From Dyella sp. C9 (lineage in GTDB: Bacteria > Pseudomonadota > Gammaproteobacteria > Xanthomonadales > Rhodanobacteraceae): DNA of 64,000 bases. The translations under genes and the position numbers were made by a program. The stretch spans positions 434,001-498,000 of the forward strand of contig NZ_QIRF01000001.1 of the NCBI RefSeq assembly GCF_003332825.1, written 5' to 3'. Below are positions 53,419-63,328 of this stretch, one piece after another; position 1 is the first letter of the stretch, and the number at the start of each line of letters is the position of its first letter. The notes below the pieces were generated by a model, which saw only the letters and a list, made by a program, of their open reading frames with translations, was not told the origin of the DNA and ran no database searches.

Positions 53419-54078
53419 TTACGACCAGTTGCTGTCGTCGAAGCCGCCGTCGAAACCGTCGCTGCTGTCGTCGAAGCTGTCGTTCGATGCGAAGTTCTGG
53501 TCGTTGAAATCGCGCGACCGGTTGTTGTCGTCGTAGAAATTGTTCTCGGTGACGTTCTCGATCACCGTCGGCTGGCCGCCACCAAAGAAGCCGCCGCCAC
53601 CGTGGTGCCCGCCGAGCAGGCTTTCAATGCCGTCGAACAGGAACATGCCGCCGGCGACACCTGCGGCGGTGGTCGCCGCCTGGGAAAGAAAGCCGGGTGC
53701 GGCCGGCGCAGGCTGGGCGGGTGCGCCACCGAACAGGCGGTCGCGCCAGCTGGGCTGGGCTGCCGGCTGCGGCTGGACCTGTGGCGGTACCGGAGGCGGT
53801 ACTGCATTCCAGGCCGGCGCCTGCTGGCCGCCAAGGAAGCTGCCGCCCCCTTGCTGCTGGGCACCGAGCTGCGCCTGCAGCTGGGCGATCTGCGCCTTCG
53901 CGCCTTCCAATGCCTGCTGTTGCAACAGGCTGCGCTGCACCAGCAGGTAAACCGCATCGGGCTGGCTGGCCAGGCGTTGGCGAATCAGTGCATCGGCCTG
54001 TGGATCCTTGGCCACACCGCCTGCGGCGGCCAGGCGCTGGAGAAATTCATCGAGTAGCTGTTGTTCCTGCGGTGTCAT
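53419..54078 (-). CDS. DUF2076 family protein
   Basis: This 219-aa protein starts MTPQEQQLLDEFLQRLA and continues with a Gln/Ala coiled coil, then a Pro/Ala/Gln linker. A hydrophobic Gly/Ala segment (FLSQAATTAAGVAGGMFLFDGI) and a Gly/His-rich run follow, and the tail is Asn/Asp/Ser-rich (DFNDQNFASND). This composition is typical of DUF2076 periplasmic/envelope proteins of unknown function. The start at 54078 opens the conserved DUF2076 N-terminus. Confidence 0.83.
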   Translation of the reverse strand: MTPQEQQLLDEFLQRLAAAGGVAKDPQADALIRQRLASQPDAVYLLVQRSLLQQQALEGAKAQIAQLQAQLGAQQQGGGSFLGGQQAPAWNAVPPPVPPQVQPQPAAQPSWRDRLFGGAPAQPAPAAPGFLSQAATTAAGVAGGMFLFDGIESLLGGHHGGGGFFGGGQPTVIENVTENNFYDDNNRSRDFNDQNFASNDSFDDSSDGFDGGFDDSNWS

Positions 54079-54684
54079 GACTTGCGGATCTCCGTGGGAT
54101 GGCGGACGGCCCCACTCTGGTGCGCAGCATGCCAGAGCGGGCAGTGCCGGAAGTGTGCTCTCCCGGCACGACATCAAGCCCACCATGCCATTGGTTTGCC
54201 TGGCAGTCAGTCTGGTCGCACGTTCCTTCGATAGTGCGCCTCGCCCGCCAGGGCCACGCTATCGCCGGGTCCTCTGTGCGACCTGCGTCGATGCAAGACA
54301 CGTGATCCTCCCGGGGTCCACGCAGAGGCGTGGAGGTGACGGCGTACTCCCGCACAAGCCACGGCATTGCGATTGCTGACCGGTCGCCGCCCTCGTTGCG
54401 CGGGCAGCTCGCCACGCGTCGTCATGGCAGCCGGCTTCGCGCGTCGCGGCGAGGGTCGAGGTTCGGCCTGGACCGATCTGCGACCGCCGGCCTTCGACCA
54501 TTGGACAAGCCCCGCTACTGTTCTTCTGGATAGTTATGGTACTAGAGTATCAAAACTTACTTGCGCGACGTTTTGTGTTGCGTTGCAGCAACTTAGGCGG
54601 CGATACCAACGACAACCGCGAGGTGGCGCCAGGCCAGCGGAAGGCATTCCGGACAGGCCAGGCGCGCGGCGGGAGGACCCAAGA
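54079..54684. other. Divergent intergenic region upstream of the mhp operon
   Basis: This 606-bp region has no supported gene. Most is GC-rich, but about 54520-54580 is AT-rich and probably holds the mhp promoter. An inverted repeat GTTGC-N6-GCAAC lies at 54577-54592. A looser dyad, GATAGT...AGTATC, spans about 54529-54551. Either could be a regulator site. The DUF2076 promoter should lie at the other end. Confidence 0.5.
54577..54592. promoter_or_regulatory. Inverted repeat in the mhp promoter region, possible operator
   Basis: GTTGC-GTTGCA-GCAAC is a perfect 5-6-5 dyad about 93 bp before mhpA. The TetR-type gene at the end of the operon is the natural candidate regulator. The short arms make a chance match possible. 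Confidence 0.35.
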
Positions 54685-56514
54685 ATGAAGAGTGACAACA
54701 CAACCCCGGCGCAGGGTGGGCATGCCGCCCGCATCGAGGCGACCGACGTGGCGATCGTGGGCGCCGGTCCGGCTGGCCTGATGATCGCGAACATCCTCGG
54801 CATGTACGGCGTGCGTGCGGTCGTGCTCGAGAAACTCGAGCAGATCATCGACTACCCGCGTGCGATCGGGCTGGACGACGAGGCGTTGCGCGTGTTCCAG
54901 GCCATTGGCCTGGCGGATCAGCTGCTTCCGCACACCACGCCCGACCATTGGATGCGTTTCGTGACGCGCAGCGGCCATTGCTTCGCCTCGATCGAGCCGC
55001 GCACCGACGAGTTCGGCTGGTCGCGCCGCAACGCATTCATCCAGCCGCTCGCCGACCGGGTGCTGTTCGATGGCCTCAAACGCTACCCGCATGTACAGGT
55101 GCTGCTGGGCCACGTGATGGAGGGCTTCGCACAGGACAGCGAAGGCGTGACCGTGAAGGCGCAAGGCGCGGACGGAGCGCCGGTGACGATTCGCGCGAAT
55201 TACCTGGTCGGCGCCGACGGCGGCGGCAGCGTAGTGCGCCGCTCGCTCGGCGTTCCATTCGAGGGACGCACCAAGCCGAACCAGTGGATCGTGGTGGACG
55301 TGCGCAACGATCCGATCGGCTCGCCCCACATCTATCTCCATTGCGACCACGAGCGGCCGTATGTCTCCGCAGCGTTGCCGCATGGCATCCGCCGCTTCGA
55401 GTTCATGGTGATGCCGGGCGAGACGGAGGAGGAGCTGTCCCGTCCCGAGAACATGGCGCGACTGATGGCCAAGGTGGTGGCCGATCCGGACAAGGTCGAC
55501 TACATCCGCAAGCGCGTCTACACGCACAACGCCCGCCTGGCGCGCAGCTTCCGCGTCGACCGAGTGCTGCTGGCCGGCGATGCGGCACACATCATGCCGG
55601 TGTGGCAGGGCCAGGGTTACAACAGCGGCATCCGCGACGCCAACAACCTGGGCTGGAAGCTGGCGATGGTGGCCAAGGGGCAGGCCGATGCGCGCCTGCT
55701 GGATACCTACACCGTCGAGCGTCGTGCCCACGCGCGCTCGATGATCCACCTGTCGGAGGTGGCCGGCGACATCTTTGCGCCGACGACGCGCCTGGGCGCG
55801 CGGTTCCGCGACGTGTTCGTGCGCAGCTTCGACATGCTGCCGTCCATCAAGAATTACTTCGTCGAGATGCGTTTCAAGCCGATGCCCCGCTACGAGCGCG
55901 GCGTGGTGCTGCTGCCCGAGCCAAGGGACGCCGGGGGATGGCTGGTGCGCCTGCTGGAGCGCGCGGGCAACTCGCCGGTCGGGCGCATGCTGGGCCTGAT
56001 GAGCGAGAAGCGCGATTCGTTCATGGGCCGCCTTGCCTACGGTCCCGACCCGCTGGGCAAGTCGCCGGTCGGTCGCCTGTTCATCCAGCCGCGGGTGCGC
56101 ACGCCCGACAACCGTGTCATGCGCCTCGACGATGCGCTGGGCAACCAGTTCGTGGTGCTGGGCTGGGGGGCTGACCCGACCTTCTATCTCACGGCCCGGG
56201 CTCGCCAGCTGTGGCAGCGGCTGGACGGACGCTTTGCCGTCGGCAAGCCGGATGTGCAACTGGAGCATCGCGATGACGTCCCCGAAGGCTTGATCGCGGT
56301 GGGCGATGTATCCGGGCGGCTCAAGGACTGGTTCGGCAAGGCCGCCGAGTCAGTGGTGGTGCTGCGGCCGGACCGTTTCGTGGCGGCGGTGTGCACGCCG
56401 CAGCAGCTGTCGGAAACCATCGTTGCGCTCGCCTCCAGGATCGGCGTCCGCGACGCCGTGCCGGCCCAGGCCGTGCTGCCGCCGGCGATCTCCCCGTTTT
56501 CCACGGCCGCGTGA
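54685..56514 (+). CDS. mhpA: 3-(3-hydroxyphenyl)propionate hydroxylase
   Basis: This 609-aa FAD monooxygenase converts 3-(3-hydroxyphenyl)propionate to 2,3-dihydroxyphenylpropionate. It has the N-terminal [12 protein letters not shown], a central [16 protein letters not shown], and [23 protein letters not shown] (in two pieces), the GD motif for flavin/NADPH. The C-terminal thioredoxin-like part ends in FSTAA. The start at 54685 follows GGGAGGA; upstream open frame is unsupported. It is first in a compact catabolic operon. Confidence 0.92.
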   Translation: MKSDNTTPAQGGHAARIEATDVAIVGAGPAGLMIANILGMYGVRAVVLEKLEQIIDYPRAIGLDDEALRVFQAIGLADQLLPHTTPDHWMRFVTRSGHCFASIEPRTDEFGWSRRNAFIQPLADRVLFDGLKRYPHVQVLLGHVMEGFAQDSEGVTVKAQGADGAPVTIRANYLVGADGGGSVVRRSLGVPFEGRTKPNQWIVVDVRNDPIGSPHIYLHCDHERPYVSAALPHGIRRFEFMVMPGETEEELSRPENMARLMAKVVADPDKVDYIRKRVYTHNARLARSFRVDRVLLAGDAAHIMPVWQGQGYNSGIRDANNLGWKLAMVAKGQADARLLDTYTVERRAHARSMIHLSEVAGDIFAPTTRLGARFRDVFVRSFDMLPSIKNYFVEMRFKPMPRYERGVVLLPEPRDAGGWLVRLLERAGNSPVGRMLGLMSEKRDSFMGRLAYGPDPLGKSPVGRLFIQPRVRTPDNRVMRLDDALGNQFVVLGWGADPTFYLTARARQLWQRLDGRFAVGKPDVQLEHRDDVPEGLIAVGDVSGRLKDWFGKAAESVVVLRPDRFVAAVCTPQQLSETIVALASRIGVRDAVPAQAVLPPAISPFSTAA

Positions 56515-56541
56515 TCGCGGCCGACCCGTTGGAGCAAGTAG

Positions 56542-57492
56542 ATGTCGATTCGTCTGGAATGCCTTTCCCATACGCCATTGCATGGCTATTTCGATCCCGC
56601 GCCGGCGGTGCTCGCCGACGTCGAGCGCGTGCAGGCGGCCGCGCGGGCGCGTGTGGAAGCCTATGACCCCGAACTGATCGTGGTCTTTGCACCCGATCAC
56701 TTCAATGGATTCTTCTATGACGTGATGCCTCCGTTCTGCATCGGCGCCGGCGCCACGGCGATTGGCGACTACAAGAGCATGGCGGGGCCGCTGTCGGTAC
56801 CGACCGAGCTGGCGGTGGCGCTGGCCGGGTCGGTGATCGCCGCCGATATCGATGTCGCGCTGTCCTATCGCATGGAGGTCGACCATGGTTGCGCGCAGGC
56901 GCTGGAGGTCTTCACCGGCGGGCTCGATCGCTACCCGGTGATCCCCGTATTCATCAATTCGGTAGCCCCGCCGTTGGCGACGTTGCGTCGCGCGCGCCTG
57001 CTGGGCGAAGCGATGGGGCGCTTCCTGTCGCGCACCGGCAAGCGCGTGCTGGTGATCGGCTCCGGCGGCATTTCCCACGAGCCACCGGTGCCTGAGATTG
57101 CCGGCGCCACGCCGGAGGTGGCCGAGCGCCTCATCAGCAACCGTCATCCGTCACCCGAGGCACGCAATGCACGGCAGGAGCGCACTGTGGCTGCAGCGAG
57201 AGCGTTCACGGCCGGAAGCAGCGAACTGCACCCGCTCAATCCCGAGTGGGACCAGGCGTTCCTTGGCCATCTCGCCTACGACCTCCAGGCGGTGGATGGC
57301 ATGAGCAACGCGGCCATCACCCGCGACGGTGGCCGCTCGGCGCACGAGATACGCACGTGGGTGGCCGCCTTCGGCCTGCTTTCGGCGTATGGCCCGTACC
57401 ACGCGTCGCTTGATTTCTACCGGCCGATCCCGGAGTGGATTGCGGGCTTTGCGGCCATGCATGCAGAACCGCTGGGAGGGCAGGTGGCATGA
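56542..57492 (+). CDS. mhpB: 2,3-dihydroxyphenylpropionate 1,2-dioxygenase
   Basis: This 316-aa extradiol ring-cleaving enzyme is of the LigB superfamily. His115 (MEVDHGC) and His179 (GGISHEPP) are at the positions known as catalytic in E. coli MhpB. VFAPDHFNGFFYD is another hallmark. It opens the ring to 2-hydroxy-6-oxonona-2,4-diene-1,9-dioate. It overlaps mhpD by 4 nt. Confidence 0.93.
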   Translation: MSIRLECLSHTPLHGYFDPAPAVLADVERVQAAARARVEAYDPELIVVFAPDHFNGFFYDVMPPFCIGAGATAIGDYKSMAGPLSVPTELAVALAGSVIAADIDVALSYRMEVDHGCAQALEVFTGGLDRYPVIPVFINSVAPPLATLRRARLLGEAMGRFLSRTGKRVLVIGSGGISHEPPVPEIAGATPEVAERLISNRHPSPEARNARQERTVAAARAFTAGSSELHPLNPEWDQAFLGHLAYDLQAVDGMSNAAITRDGGRSAHEIRTWVAAFGLLSAYGPYHASLDFYRPIPEWIAGFAAMHAEPLGGQVA

Positions 57493-58277
57493 GTCGTTCC
57501 TCGCTCGTGCATGACATTGCCCGTCGATTGAGTCTGGCCGAACGGACGGTCCAGCCGGTGGCCCCGGTACGCGGTGAGATCGCGCCGGACGATGTCGGCA
57601 TGGCTTACGCGGTGCAGATGGCCAATGTCGACGCACGCGTTTCCCGGGGCGAACGCATCGTCGGACGCAAGATCGGCCTTACCTCGCTGGCGGTGCAGCG
57701 GCAGCTGGGCGTGGACCAACCCGACTTCGGCGCGCTGTTTGCCAGCATGGCCTATGGCGATGGCGATGCGATACCGCTGCCGCGGCTGATCCAGCCGAAA
57801 GTGGAGGCCGAGGTTGCACTGGTGCTGGAGCGCGACCTCGTGCGCGAGAAGCACACCTATGTCGACCTGCTGAGTGCCACGGCCTACGCGCTCGCCGCCA
57901 TCGAAGTGGTCGACAGCCGCATCGTGGATTGGGATATCCGTTTCGTCGATACCGTGGCCGACAACGCTTCCAGTGCAGCATTCGTGCTCGGCAGCCGCCC
58001 GGTGCCCTTGCGCGAGCTTGATCTCGCCCGTTGCGCGATGAGCTTGTCGCGCGATGGCGAAGTGCTCTCGCAGGGCAATGGCGCGGCCTGCCTGGGCAAT
58101 CCGCTGAACGCGGCTGTATGGCTGGCCGACCGCATGGTCGCGCTGGGTACGCCGTTGCGCGCGGGGGACGTGGTGCTGACCGGCGCGCTCGGCCCGATGG
58201 TGGCCGTGCGCGAGGCCGGCGTGTTCGTCGCCAGCATCGATGGCCTGGGCAGCGTGCGCGCGGCCTTTTCCGGCTAA
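57489..58277 (+). CDS. mhpD: 2-keto-4-pentenoate hydratase
   Basis: This 262-aa protein of the FAA-hydrolase-related hydratase family has [34 protein letters not shown] and [14 protein letters not shown]. It hydrates 2-hydroxypenta-2,4-dienoate to 4-hydroxy-2-oxovalerate, the step after MhpC. The start ATG at 57489 overlaps the mhpB stop. Confidence 0.92.
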   Translation: MSRSSLVHDIARRLSLAERTVQPVAPVRGEIAPDDVGMAYAVQMANVDARVSRGERIVGRKIGLTSLAVQRQLGVDQPDFGALFASMAYGDGDAIPLPRLIQPKVEAEVALVLERDLVREKHTYVDLLSATAYALAAIEVVDSRIVDWDIRFVDTVADNASSAAFVLGSRPVPLRELDLARCAMSLSRDGEVLSQGNGAACLGNPLNAAVWLADRMVALGTPLRAGDVVLTGALGPMVAVREAGVFVASIDGLGSVRAAFSG

Positions 58278-58297
58278 CTCTTTCGAGCAGGACTCCC

Positions 58298-59239
58298 ATG
58301 ACTTTCAAGAAACTCAAGGCCGCGATCATCGGATCCGGCAACATCGGCACGGACTTGATGATCAAGCTGCTGCGCCAGGCCAGTTACCTGGAAATCGCGG
58401 CGATGGTCGGCATCGACCCCGCCTCCGATGGCCTGGCACGCGCCGCACGCATGGGCGTGGCCACCACGCATGAAGGTGCCGAAGGACTGGCTCGCATGCC
58501 GGTGTTCCAGGACATCGACTTCGTGTTCGACGCCACCTCGGCCGGCGCGCACGTCCGTAACGACGCGCTGCTGCGCCAGCACAAGCCAGGCATCCGCATG
58601 ATCGACCTGACTCCTGCCGCAATCGGCCCGTATTGCGTGCCGGTGGTGAACCTGGACGCGCACCTGGATGCGCCCAACGTGAACATGGTGACCTGCGGCG
58701 GGCAGGCGACCATCCCGGTCGTCGCAGCGGTGTCGCGCGTGGCGAAAGTGCATTACGCCGAGATCGTCGCCTCCATCAGCAGCAAGTCGGCGGGGCCGGG
58801 CACGCGTGCAAACATCGACGAGTTCACCGAAACCACCTCCAGGGCGATCGAGGTGGTCGGTGGTGCCCAAAAGGGCAAGGCCATCATCGTGCTCAACCCG
58901 GCCGAGCCGCCGTTGATGATGCGCGACACCGTATACGTATTGTCTGAAGCCGCCGATACGGCCGCCGTCGAGGCATCGGTGGAGGCCATGGTTCGCGCGG
59001 TCAACACCTACGTGCCCGGCTATCGCCTGAAGCAGCGCGTGCAGTTCGACGTGATTCCCCCCGATGCGCCGCTCACCATCCCCGGACTGGGGCGCTTCAG
59101 CGGCCTCAAGACCTCGGTGTTCATCGAGGTCGAGGGCGCCGCCCATTACCTGCCGGCCTACGCCGGCAACCTCGACATCATGACGTCCGCCGCACTGGCG
59201 ACGGCCGAGCGCATGGCCAAGGCCATGCTGGGCGCCTGA
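58298..59239 (+). CDS. mhpF: Acetaldehyde dehydrogenase (acylating)
   Basis: This 313-aa NAD-dependent enzyme turns acetaldehyde plus CoA into acetyl-Co[12 protein letters not shown] is the Rossmann loop, and Cys133 in [10 protein letters not shown] is the catalytic thiol. It normally forms a channelling complex with the aldolase MhpE, encoded 11 bp downstream. Confidence 0.93.
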   Translation: MTFKKLKAAIIGSGNIGTDLMIKLLRQASYLEIAAMVGIDPASDGLARAARMGVATTHEGAEGLARMPVFQDIDFVFDATSAGAHVRNDALLRQHKPGIRMIDLTPAAIGPYCVPVVNLDAHLDAPNVNMVTCGGQATIPVVAAVSRVAKVHYAEIVASISSKSAGPGTRANIDEFTETTSRAIEVVGGAQKGKAIIVLNPAEPPLMMRDTVYVLSEAADTAAVEASVEAMVRAVNTYVPGYRLKQRVQFDVIPPDAPLTIPGLGRFSGLKTSVFIEVEGAAHYLPAYAGNLDIMTSAALATAERMAKAMLGA

Positions 59240-59250
59240 GGAGAACTGCC

Positions 59251-60273
59251 GTGAACAAGAAGCTCTATATCTCCGACGTGACGCTGCGCGACGGCAGTCA
59301 TGCGATTCGCCACCAGTATTCCATCAAGAACGTGCAGGACATCGCGCGGGCGCTGGACCGGGCGCGCGTGGACAGCATCGAGGTGGCGCATGGCGATGGC
59401 TTGCAAGGTTCCAGCTTCAACTACGGCTTCGGCGCCCACACCGATCTGGAATGGATCGAGGCGGTGGCCGATGTGGTCAGCCATGCGCGCATCGCCACGC
59501 TGCTGTTGCCGGGCATCGGCACCATCCATGACCTCAAGGCGGCCTATCAGGCGGGTGCGCGCATCGTGCGCGTGGCCACGCATTGCACCGAGGCCGACAT
59601 CTCGCGCCAGCACATCGAGTATGCGCGCGAACTGGGCATGGATACGGTCGGCTTCCTGATGATGAGCCACATGACCACGCCGCAGAACCTCGCGGTGGAG
59701 GCCAGCAAGATGGAAAGCTACGGCGCAACCTGCATCTACGTGGTGGATTCCGGCGGAGCGCTCAACATGAGTGACGTGCGTGACCGCTTCCGCGCCCTCA
59801 AGGAGGTGCTCAAGCCGCAGACGCAGACCGGCATCCACGCCCATCACAACCTCAGCCTGGGTGTGGCGAACTCCATCGTCGCGGTGGAGGAGGGGTGCGA
59901 TCGCATCGATGCCAGCCTTGCGGGCATGGGTGCGGGCGCCGGCAATGCGCCACTGGAAGTGTTCATCGCGGCGGCCGAACGCCTGGGCTGGAACCACGGC
60001 ACCGCTCTCTACACCCTGATGGATGCGGCCGACGACATCGTGCGCCCGCTGCAGGACCGTCCGGTGCGCGTGGATCGCGAAACGCTGGCGCTGGGCTATG
60101 CCGGTGTCTATTCCAGCTTCCTGCGCCACTCGGAGGCCGCCGCAAGGAAGTATGGCCTCAAGACCGTGGACATCCTGGTCGAGCTGGGCAAGCGCCGCAT
60201 GGTCGGCGGACAGGAAGACATGATCGTGGACGTGGCGCTGGACCTGAAGCGCGCGCAGGACGCCCGCCCGTAA
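59251..60273 (+). CDS. mhpE: 4-hydroxy-2-oxovalerate aldolase
   Basis: This 340-aa class II aldolase of the DRE-TIM family has [32 protein letters not shown] and [13 protein letters not shown]. It yields pyruvate and acetaldehyde and pairs with MhpF. The start is a GTG with a GAGGAG ribosome-binding site. Confidence 0.93.
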   Translation: MNKKLYISDVTLRDGSHAIRHQYSIKNVQDIARALDRARVDSIEVAHGDGLQGSSFNYGFGAHTDLEWIEAVADVVSHARIATLLLPGIGTIHDLKAAYQAGARIVRVATHCTEADISRQHIEYARELGMDTVGFLMMSHMTTPQNLAVEASKMESYGATCIYVVDSGGALNMSDVRDRFRALKEVLKPQTQTGIHAHHNLSLGVANSIVAVEEGCDRIDASLAGMGAGAGNAPLEVFIAAAERLGWNHGTALYTLMDAADDIVRPLQDRPVRVDRETLALGYAGVYSSFLRHSEAAARKYGLKTVDILVELGKRRMVGGQEDMIVDVALDLKRAQDARP

Positions 60274-60332
60274 ATCCCCACCCTTCCTCCTGCCTGCGCC
60301 TGGCGCGGGCGAGAACCGAGAGAGACATTGCC

Positions 60333-61202
60333 ATGAGCCACCACACCCCCCCCGTCAACGAGGCGGCCACCAGCCATTTCGTCAGCGTCCGCGAGGGCGA
60401 AGCGGATCTGCGCATCCATTACAACGACGTCGGGCAGGGCGATGAAGTCGTCGTCATGCTGCACGGTTCCGGTCCGGGCGCGAGCGGCTGGGCCAACTTC
60501 AACCGTAACATCGAGCCGCTGGTCGAGGCGGGCTATCGCGTACTGCTGGTCGACTGCCCGGGCTGGGGCAAGAGCGATTCCATCGTCAACGCAGGCTCGC
60601 GCTCGGAGCTCAACGCCCGCATCCTCAAGGGCGTGCTCGACGAACTCGGCATCGGGCGCGTGCACATCCTGGGCAATTCCATGGGCGGCCATAGCACGGT
60701 GGCGTTCGCACTGGCCAATCCCCAGCGCGTGGGCAAGCTGGTGCTGATGGGGGGCGGTACGGGCGGCCCGAGCCAGTTCGTGCCGATGCCGACCGAGGGC
60801 ATCAAGCTGATCAACACGGTCTACCGCGAGCCGACGATCGAGAACCTCAAGAAGATGATGAACATCTTCGTCTACGATCCCAGCTCGTTGACCGATGAGC
60901 TGATGCAGGCGCGCCTGGACAACGTGCTGGCGCGCCGCGATCACCTCGAGAATTTCGTGAAGAGCCTGGCGGCCAATCCGAAGCAGTTCACCGATTACGG
61001 CCCGCGCCTGGGCGAAATCAGCGCACCCACCCTGGTGATCTGGGGCCGCGACGATCGCTTCGTGCCGATGGACATCGGCCTGCGCCTGCTCTGGGGTCTG
61101 CAGAACGCGGAGCTTCATGTCTTCGCGCGCTGTGGGCATTGGGCGCAATGGGAGCACGCCGATGCCTTCAACCGCATGGTGCTCGACTTCCTTGCGAAGT
61201 AA
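60333..61202 (+). CDS. mhpC: 2-hydroxy-6-oxonona-2,4-dienedioate hydrolase
   Basis: This 289-aa alpha/beta-hydrolase has [10 protein letters not shown], the nucleophile Ser115 in [17 protein letters not shown] (catalytic Asp) and CGHWAQWEH (catalytic His). It performs C-C bond cleavage of the ring-fission product made by MhpB. It is placed last of the structural genes, unlike E. coli where mhpC follows mhpB. Confidence 0.92.
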   Translation: MSHHTPPVNEAATSHFVSVREGEADLRIHYNDVGQGDEVVVMLHGSGPGASGWANFNRNIEPLVEAGYRVLLVDCPGWGKSDSIVNAGSRSELNARILKGVLDELGIGRVHILGNSMGGHSTVAFALANPQRVGKLVLMGGGTGGPSQFVPMPTEGIKLINTVYREPTIENLKKMMNIFVYDPSSLTDELMQARLDNVLARRDHLENFVKSLAANPKQFTDYGPRLGEISAPTLVIWGRDDRFVPMDIGLRLLWGLQNAELHVFARCGHWAQWEHADAFNRMVLDFLAK

Positions 61203-61277
61203 GCCCCGCGCGGGCAGGCTAGCGCTTGCCGGGCCGTCGCGCCCGGCAAGCTGACCCATGGCCTGCAAGGCGCACCT

Positions 61278-61859
61278 ATGAAAGGACCCCATCCGGGCGG
61301 TCGCCCCGTCAACGAACAGGCCGGCGCGGCGCTGCTGGAAGCTGCGCGTGCGCTGGTGGCCGAGCATGGCTACGACAAGGTCTCCATGCAGATGATCGCC
61401 GACCATGCCGGCGTGGGGCGTCAGACCGCCTACCGGCGCTGGCCGAGCAAGGCCGACCTGGTGCTCAACGCGTTCCTCAATTATTCGCGGCAGATGAACG
61501 TGATCGAGCCGGGACCGGTCGTGCCGATGGTCGAACGCTTCCTCTCGCAGATCTTTGCCGACATCAATGCCGTCCACGGCCGCGCCATCCGCAGCCTGAT
61601 CGCTGCGGCGCAGGACGACGCCGAGTTCAAGGAAAGCTTCGACAAGCAATTCGTCAAGCCGCGCGACCTGATCCTGTTGCGCATCCTTCGCCATGGCGTG
61701 GAGCAGGGGGAGATCCCCGAGTCAGCCAATCTCAACCTGGTGATCGACGCCATCCACGGCGCCTTCTGGTACCGGTTGCTGCTGGGGCGCCGGCTTACCA
61801 CCCGCTATGCGCGCGAGCTCGCCGCATATGCCATCCACGGCGTGCACGCCGCCGCGTAA
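61278..61859 (+). CDS. TetR/AcrR-family regulator
   Basis: This 193-aa protein has an N-terminal helix-turn-helix (VSMQMIADHAGVGRQTAYRRW) and a variable ligand domain. It lies 75 bp after mhpC on the same strand. It is the only regulator next to the mhp genes, so it probably controls them in response to a pathway compound. In E. coli the regulator is the IclR-type MhpR, so this is a different regulatory solution. Confidence 0.85.
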   Translation: MKGPHPGGRPVNEQAGAALLEAARALVAEHGYDKVSMQMIADHAGVGRQTAYRRWPSKADLVLNAFLNYSRQMNVIEPGPVVPMVERFLSQIFADINAVHGRAIRSLIAAAQDDAEFKESFDKQFVKPRDLILLRILRHGVEQGEIPESANLNLVIDAIHGAFWYRLLLGRRLTTRYARELAAYAIHGVHAAA

Positions 61860-61895
61860 GCCGGCAGCGTCGGGCCCTGGCATCCCGCCAAAGAA

Positions 61896-61927
61896 AAAGC
61901 CCCGGCAACTTGCGTTGCCGGGGCTTT
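61896..61927. terminator. Strong bidirectional Rho-independent terminator
   Basis: A perfect 14-bp stem (AAAGCCCCGGCAAC / GTTGCCGGGGCTTT) has a 4-nt loop, TTGC. On the minus strand it is followed by TTTTTCTTT-like sequence, and on the plus strand by a short TTT. It probably ends both the mhp operon and the tRNA transcript. Confidence 0.85.
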
Positions 61928-61940
61928 GACCGAAGTGGGT

Positions 61941-62016
<76 letters not shown>

Positions 62017-62029
62017 ACACGAGCCACTC

Positions 62030-62059
62030 ATGTTAGCAGTGGCCTTCGGTGTTCGCCAA
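62030..62059 (-). promoter_or_regulatory. Candidate promoter of tRNA-Ala
   Basis: On the minus strand, TTGGCG (62059-62054) and TAACAT (62035-62030) are separated by 18 bp. The -10 ends 13 nt before the mature 5' end. Matches to consensus are only partial, and co-transcription with rnd is possible. Confidence 0.35.
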
Positions 62060-62104
62060 GCCCCCTGGTTCAACGCGGGTGACGTAGCGAGGGTGAGCGG
62101 GCTC

Positions 62105-63223
62105 TCAGGGCAGCAGGCGGCTCAGGTCGGCATGCAGCACTTCGCGGCGCCAGCCTTCCAGGAATTCCGGCCACTGCGCGGTCACCACGTATTCCTCCAG
62201 CGCCTTGCGCGGACACAGCAGCCCGGCCGGGAGGTCCAGTTCGAGCGCGCGCTGGTCGACCTTGTCCTTCATCGCGGACAGGGCGCGCTTGGCGTCCCCC
62301 TGGGGCGCCTCGGGGATCGCCGCGGTGGCTTCGATTTCCTCCGCGGTGACCGCCTGGCCAAGCACGCCCAGCAGTTGGTCGCGCTGCGGCGAGCGCAGGG
62401 CACGTTGGCCGCGGGTGCGTTGCTCCAGTTCCTGGGCGACCGTCGGCCGCTGCTGCACCAGGCTCATTACGGTGGCATCTTCGAGCAGCCAGGGGCGTGG
62501 GCGGTCGAGTTCGCGCGCGGTGCTGTCGCGCCACAGCAGTACGCGTCGCAGCAGGGCCCGCTGGGCGGGCTGCCAGTCGGATGCGCTGCGGAAGGCGCGT
62601 TGCGGTTGTGGATCTCCACCGCGGTAGCAGGCCCGCTGCTTGAGGCGCTCGCAATCCTCGGCGTGCCATGCAACGCGGTCGCGCTGTAGCAGGCGTTCGG
62701 CCAACTGTTCATGCACCGGCTTCAGGTACACCACGTCCAGCGTCGCGTAGGCACGTTGCGAATCGGTGAGCGGACGCTGCAGCCAGTCCGAGCGCGTTTC
62801 ACCCTTGTCGAGCTCCGCGCCGGCCAGTTCGGCCACCAGGGCGCGATAGCTGATGCCCAGGCCCATGCCGACGAAGGCCGCCGCGATCTGCGTGTCGAAC
62901 AGTTGGCGTGGGCCATGCGGCAGCAGTGGCGACAGCGCCTCCAGGTCCTCGCTGGCGCTGTGCATCACGGTCACCGCATCGCCATCGCCGAGCAGTGGGC
63001 GCAGTGCGTCGTCGATCGCGAATGCGGTCGGATCGACCAGTGCGTAGCGTCCGTTCCAGCCGAGCTGGATCAGTGCGAGCTGCGGATAAAACGTGTTCCG
63101 CCGCATGAATTCGGTGTCGAAGCCGATGGCTGCGTCGGCGGGCACGGTGGCCAGCCAGGACTGCAGGTCGTCGCGTCGTTCGATCCAGGCGGCGTCGGGC
63201 GCGAGATTGGAGTGTGGATGCAT
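62105..63223 (-). CDS. rnd: Ribonuclease D
   Basis: This 372-aa DEDD-Y 3'-5' exonuclease trims tRNA 3' ends and other structured RNAs. It has GFDTEFMRRNTFYPQLALIQ (Asp36, Glu38), HSASEDLEAL, LFDTQIAAAF and YATLDVVYL, with an HRDC region in the C-terminal half. The start at 63223 is chosen because the longer open frame has no ribosome-binding site and no family similarity. Its place just upstream of a tRNA gene is probably coincidental. Confidence 0.92.
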   Translation of the reverse strand: MHPHSNLAPDAAWIERRDDLQSWLATVPADAAIGFDTEFMRRNTFYPQLALIQLGWNGRYALVDPTAFAIDDALRPLLGDGDAVTVMHSASEDLEALSPLLPHGPRQLFDTQIAAAFVGMGLGISYRALVAELAGAELDKGETRSDWLQRPLTDSQRAYATLDVVYLKPVHEQLAERLLQRDRVAWHAEDCERLKQRACYRGGDPQPQRAFRSASDWQPAQRALLRRVLLWRDSTARELDRPRPWLLEDATVMSLVQQRPTVAQELEQRTRGQRALRSPQRDQLLGVLGQAVTAEEIEATAAIPEAPQGDAKRALSAMKDKVDQRALELDLPAGLLCPRKALEEYVVTAQWPEFLEGWRREVLHADLSRLLP

Positions 63224-63259
63224 GCGTATTCCTGACGATGCGGAACGCGCACTCGCGCA

Positions 63260-63288
63260 TTGTCCTGACATCGGTTTGTGCCTATGGT
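63260..63288 (+). promoter_or_regulatory. Candidate promoter of the last gene
   Basis: TTGTCC (63260-63265) and TATGGT (63283-63288) have an optimal 17-bp spacer and lie about 40 bp before the ATG at 63329. Each matches consensus at four of six positions. Confidence 0.4.
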
Positions 63289-63328
63289 TAGGCGGGTCAC
63301 GATAACAGGCTGCCCAGGGACGCCCAAC

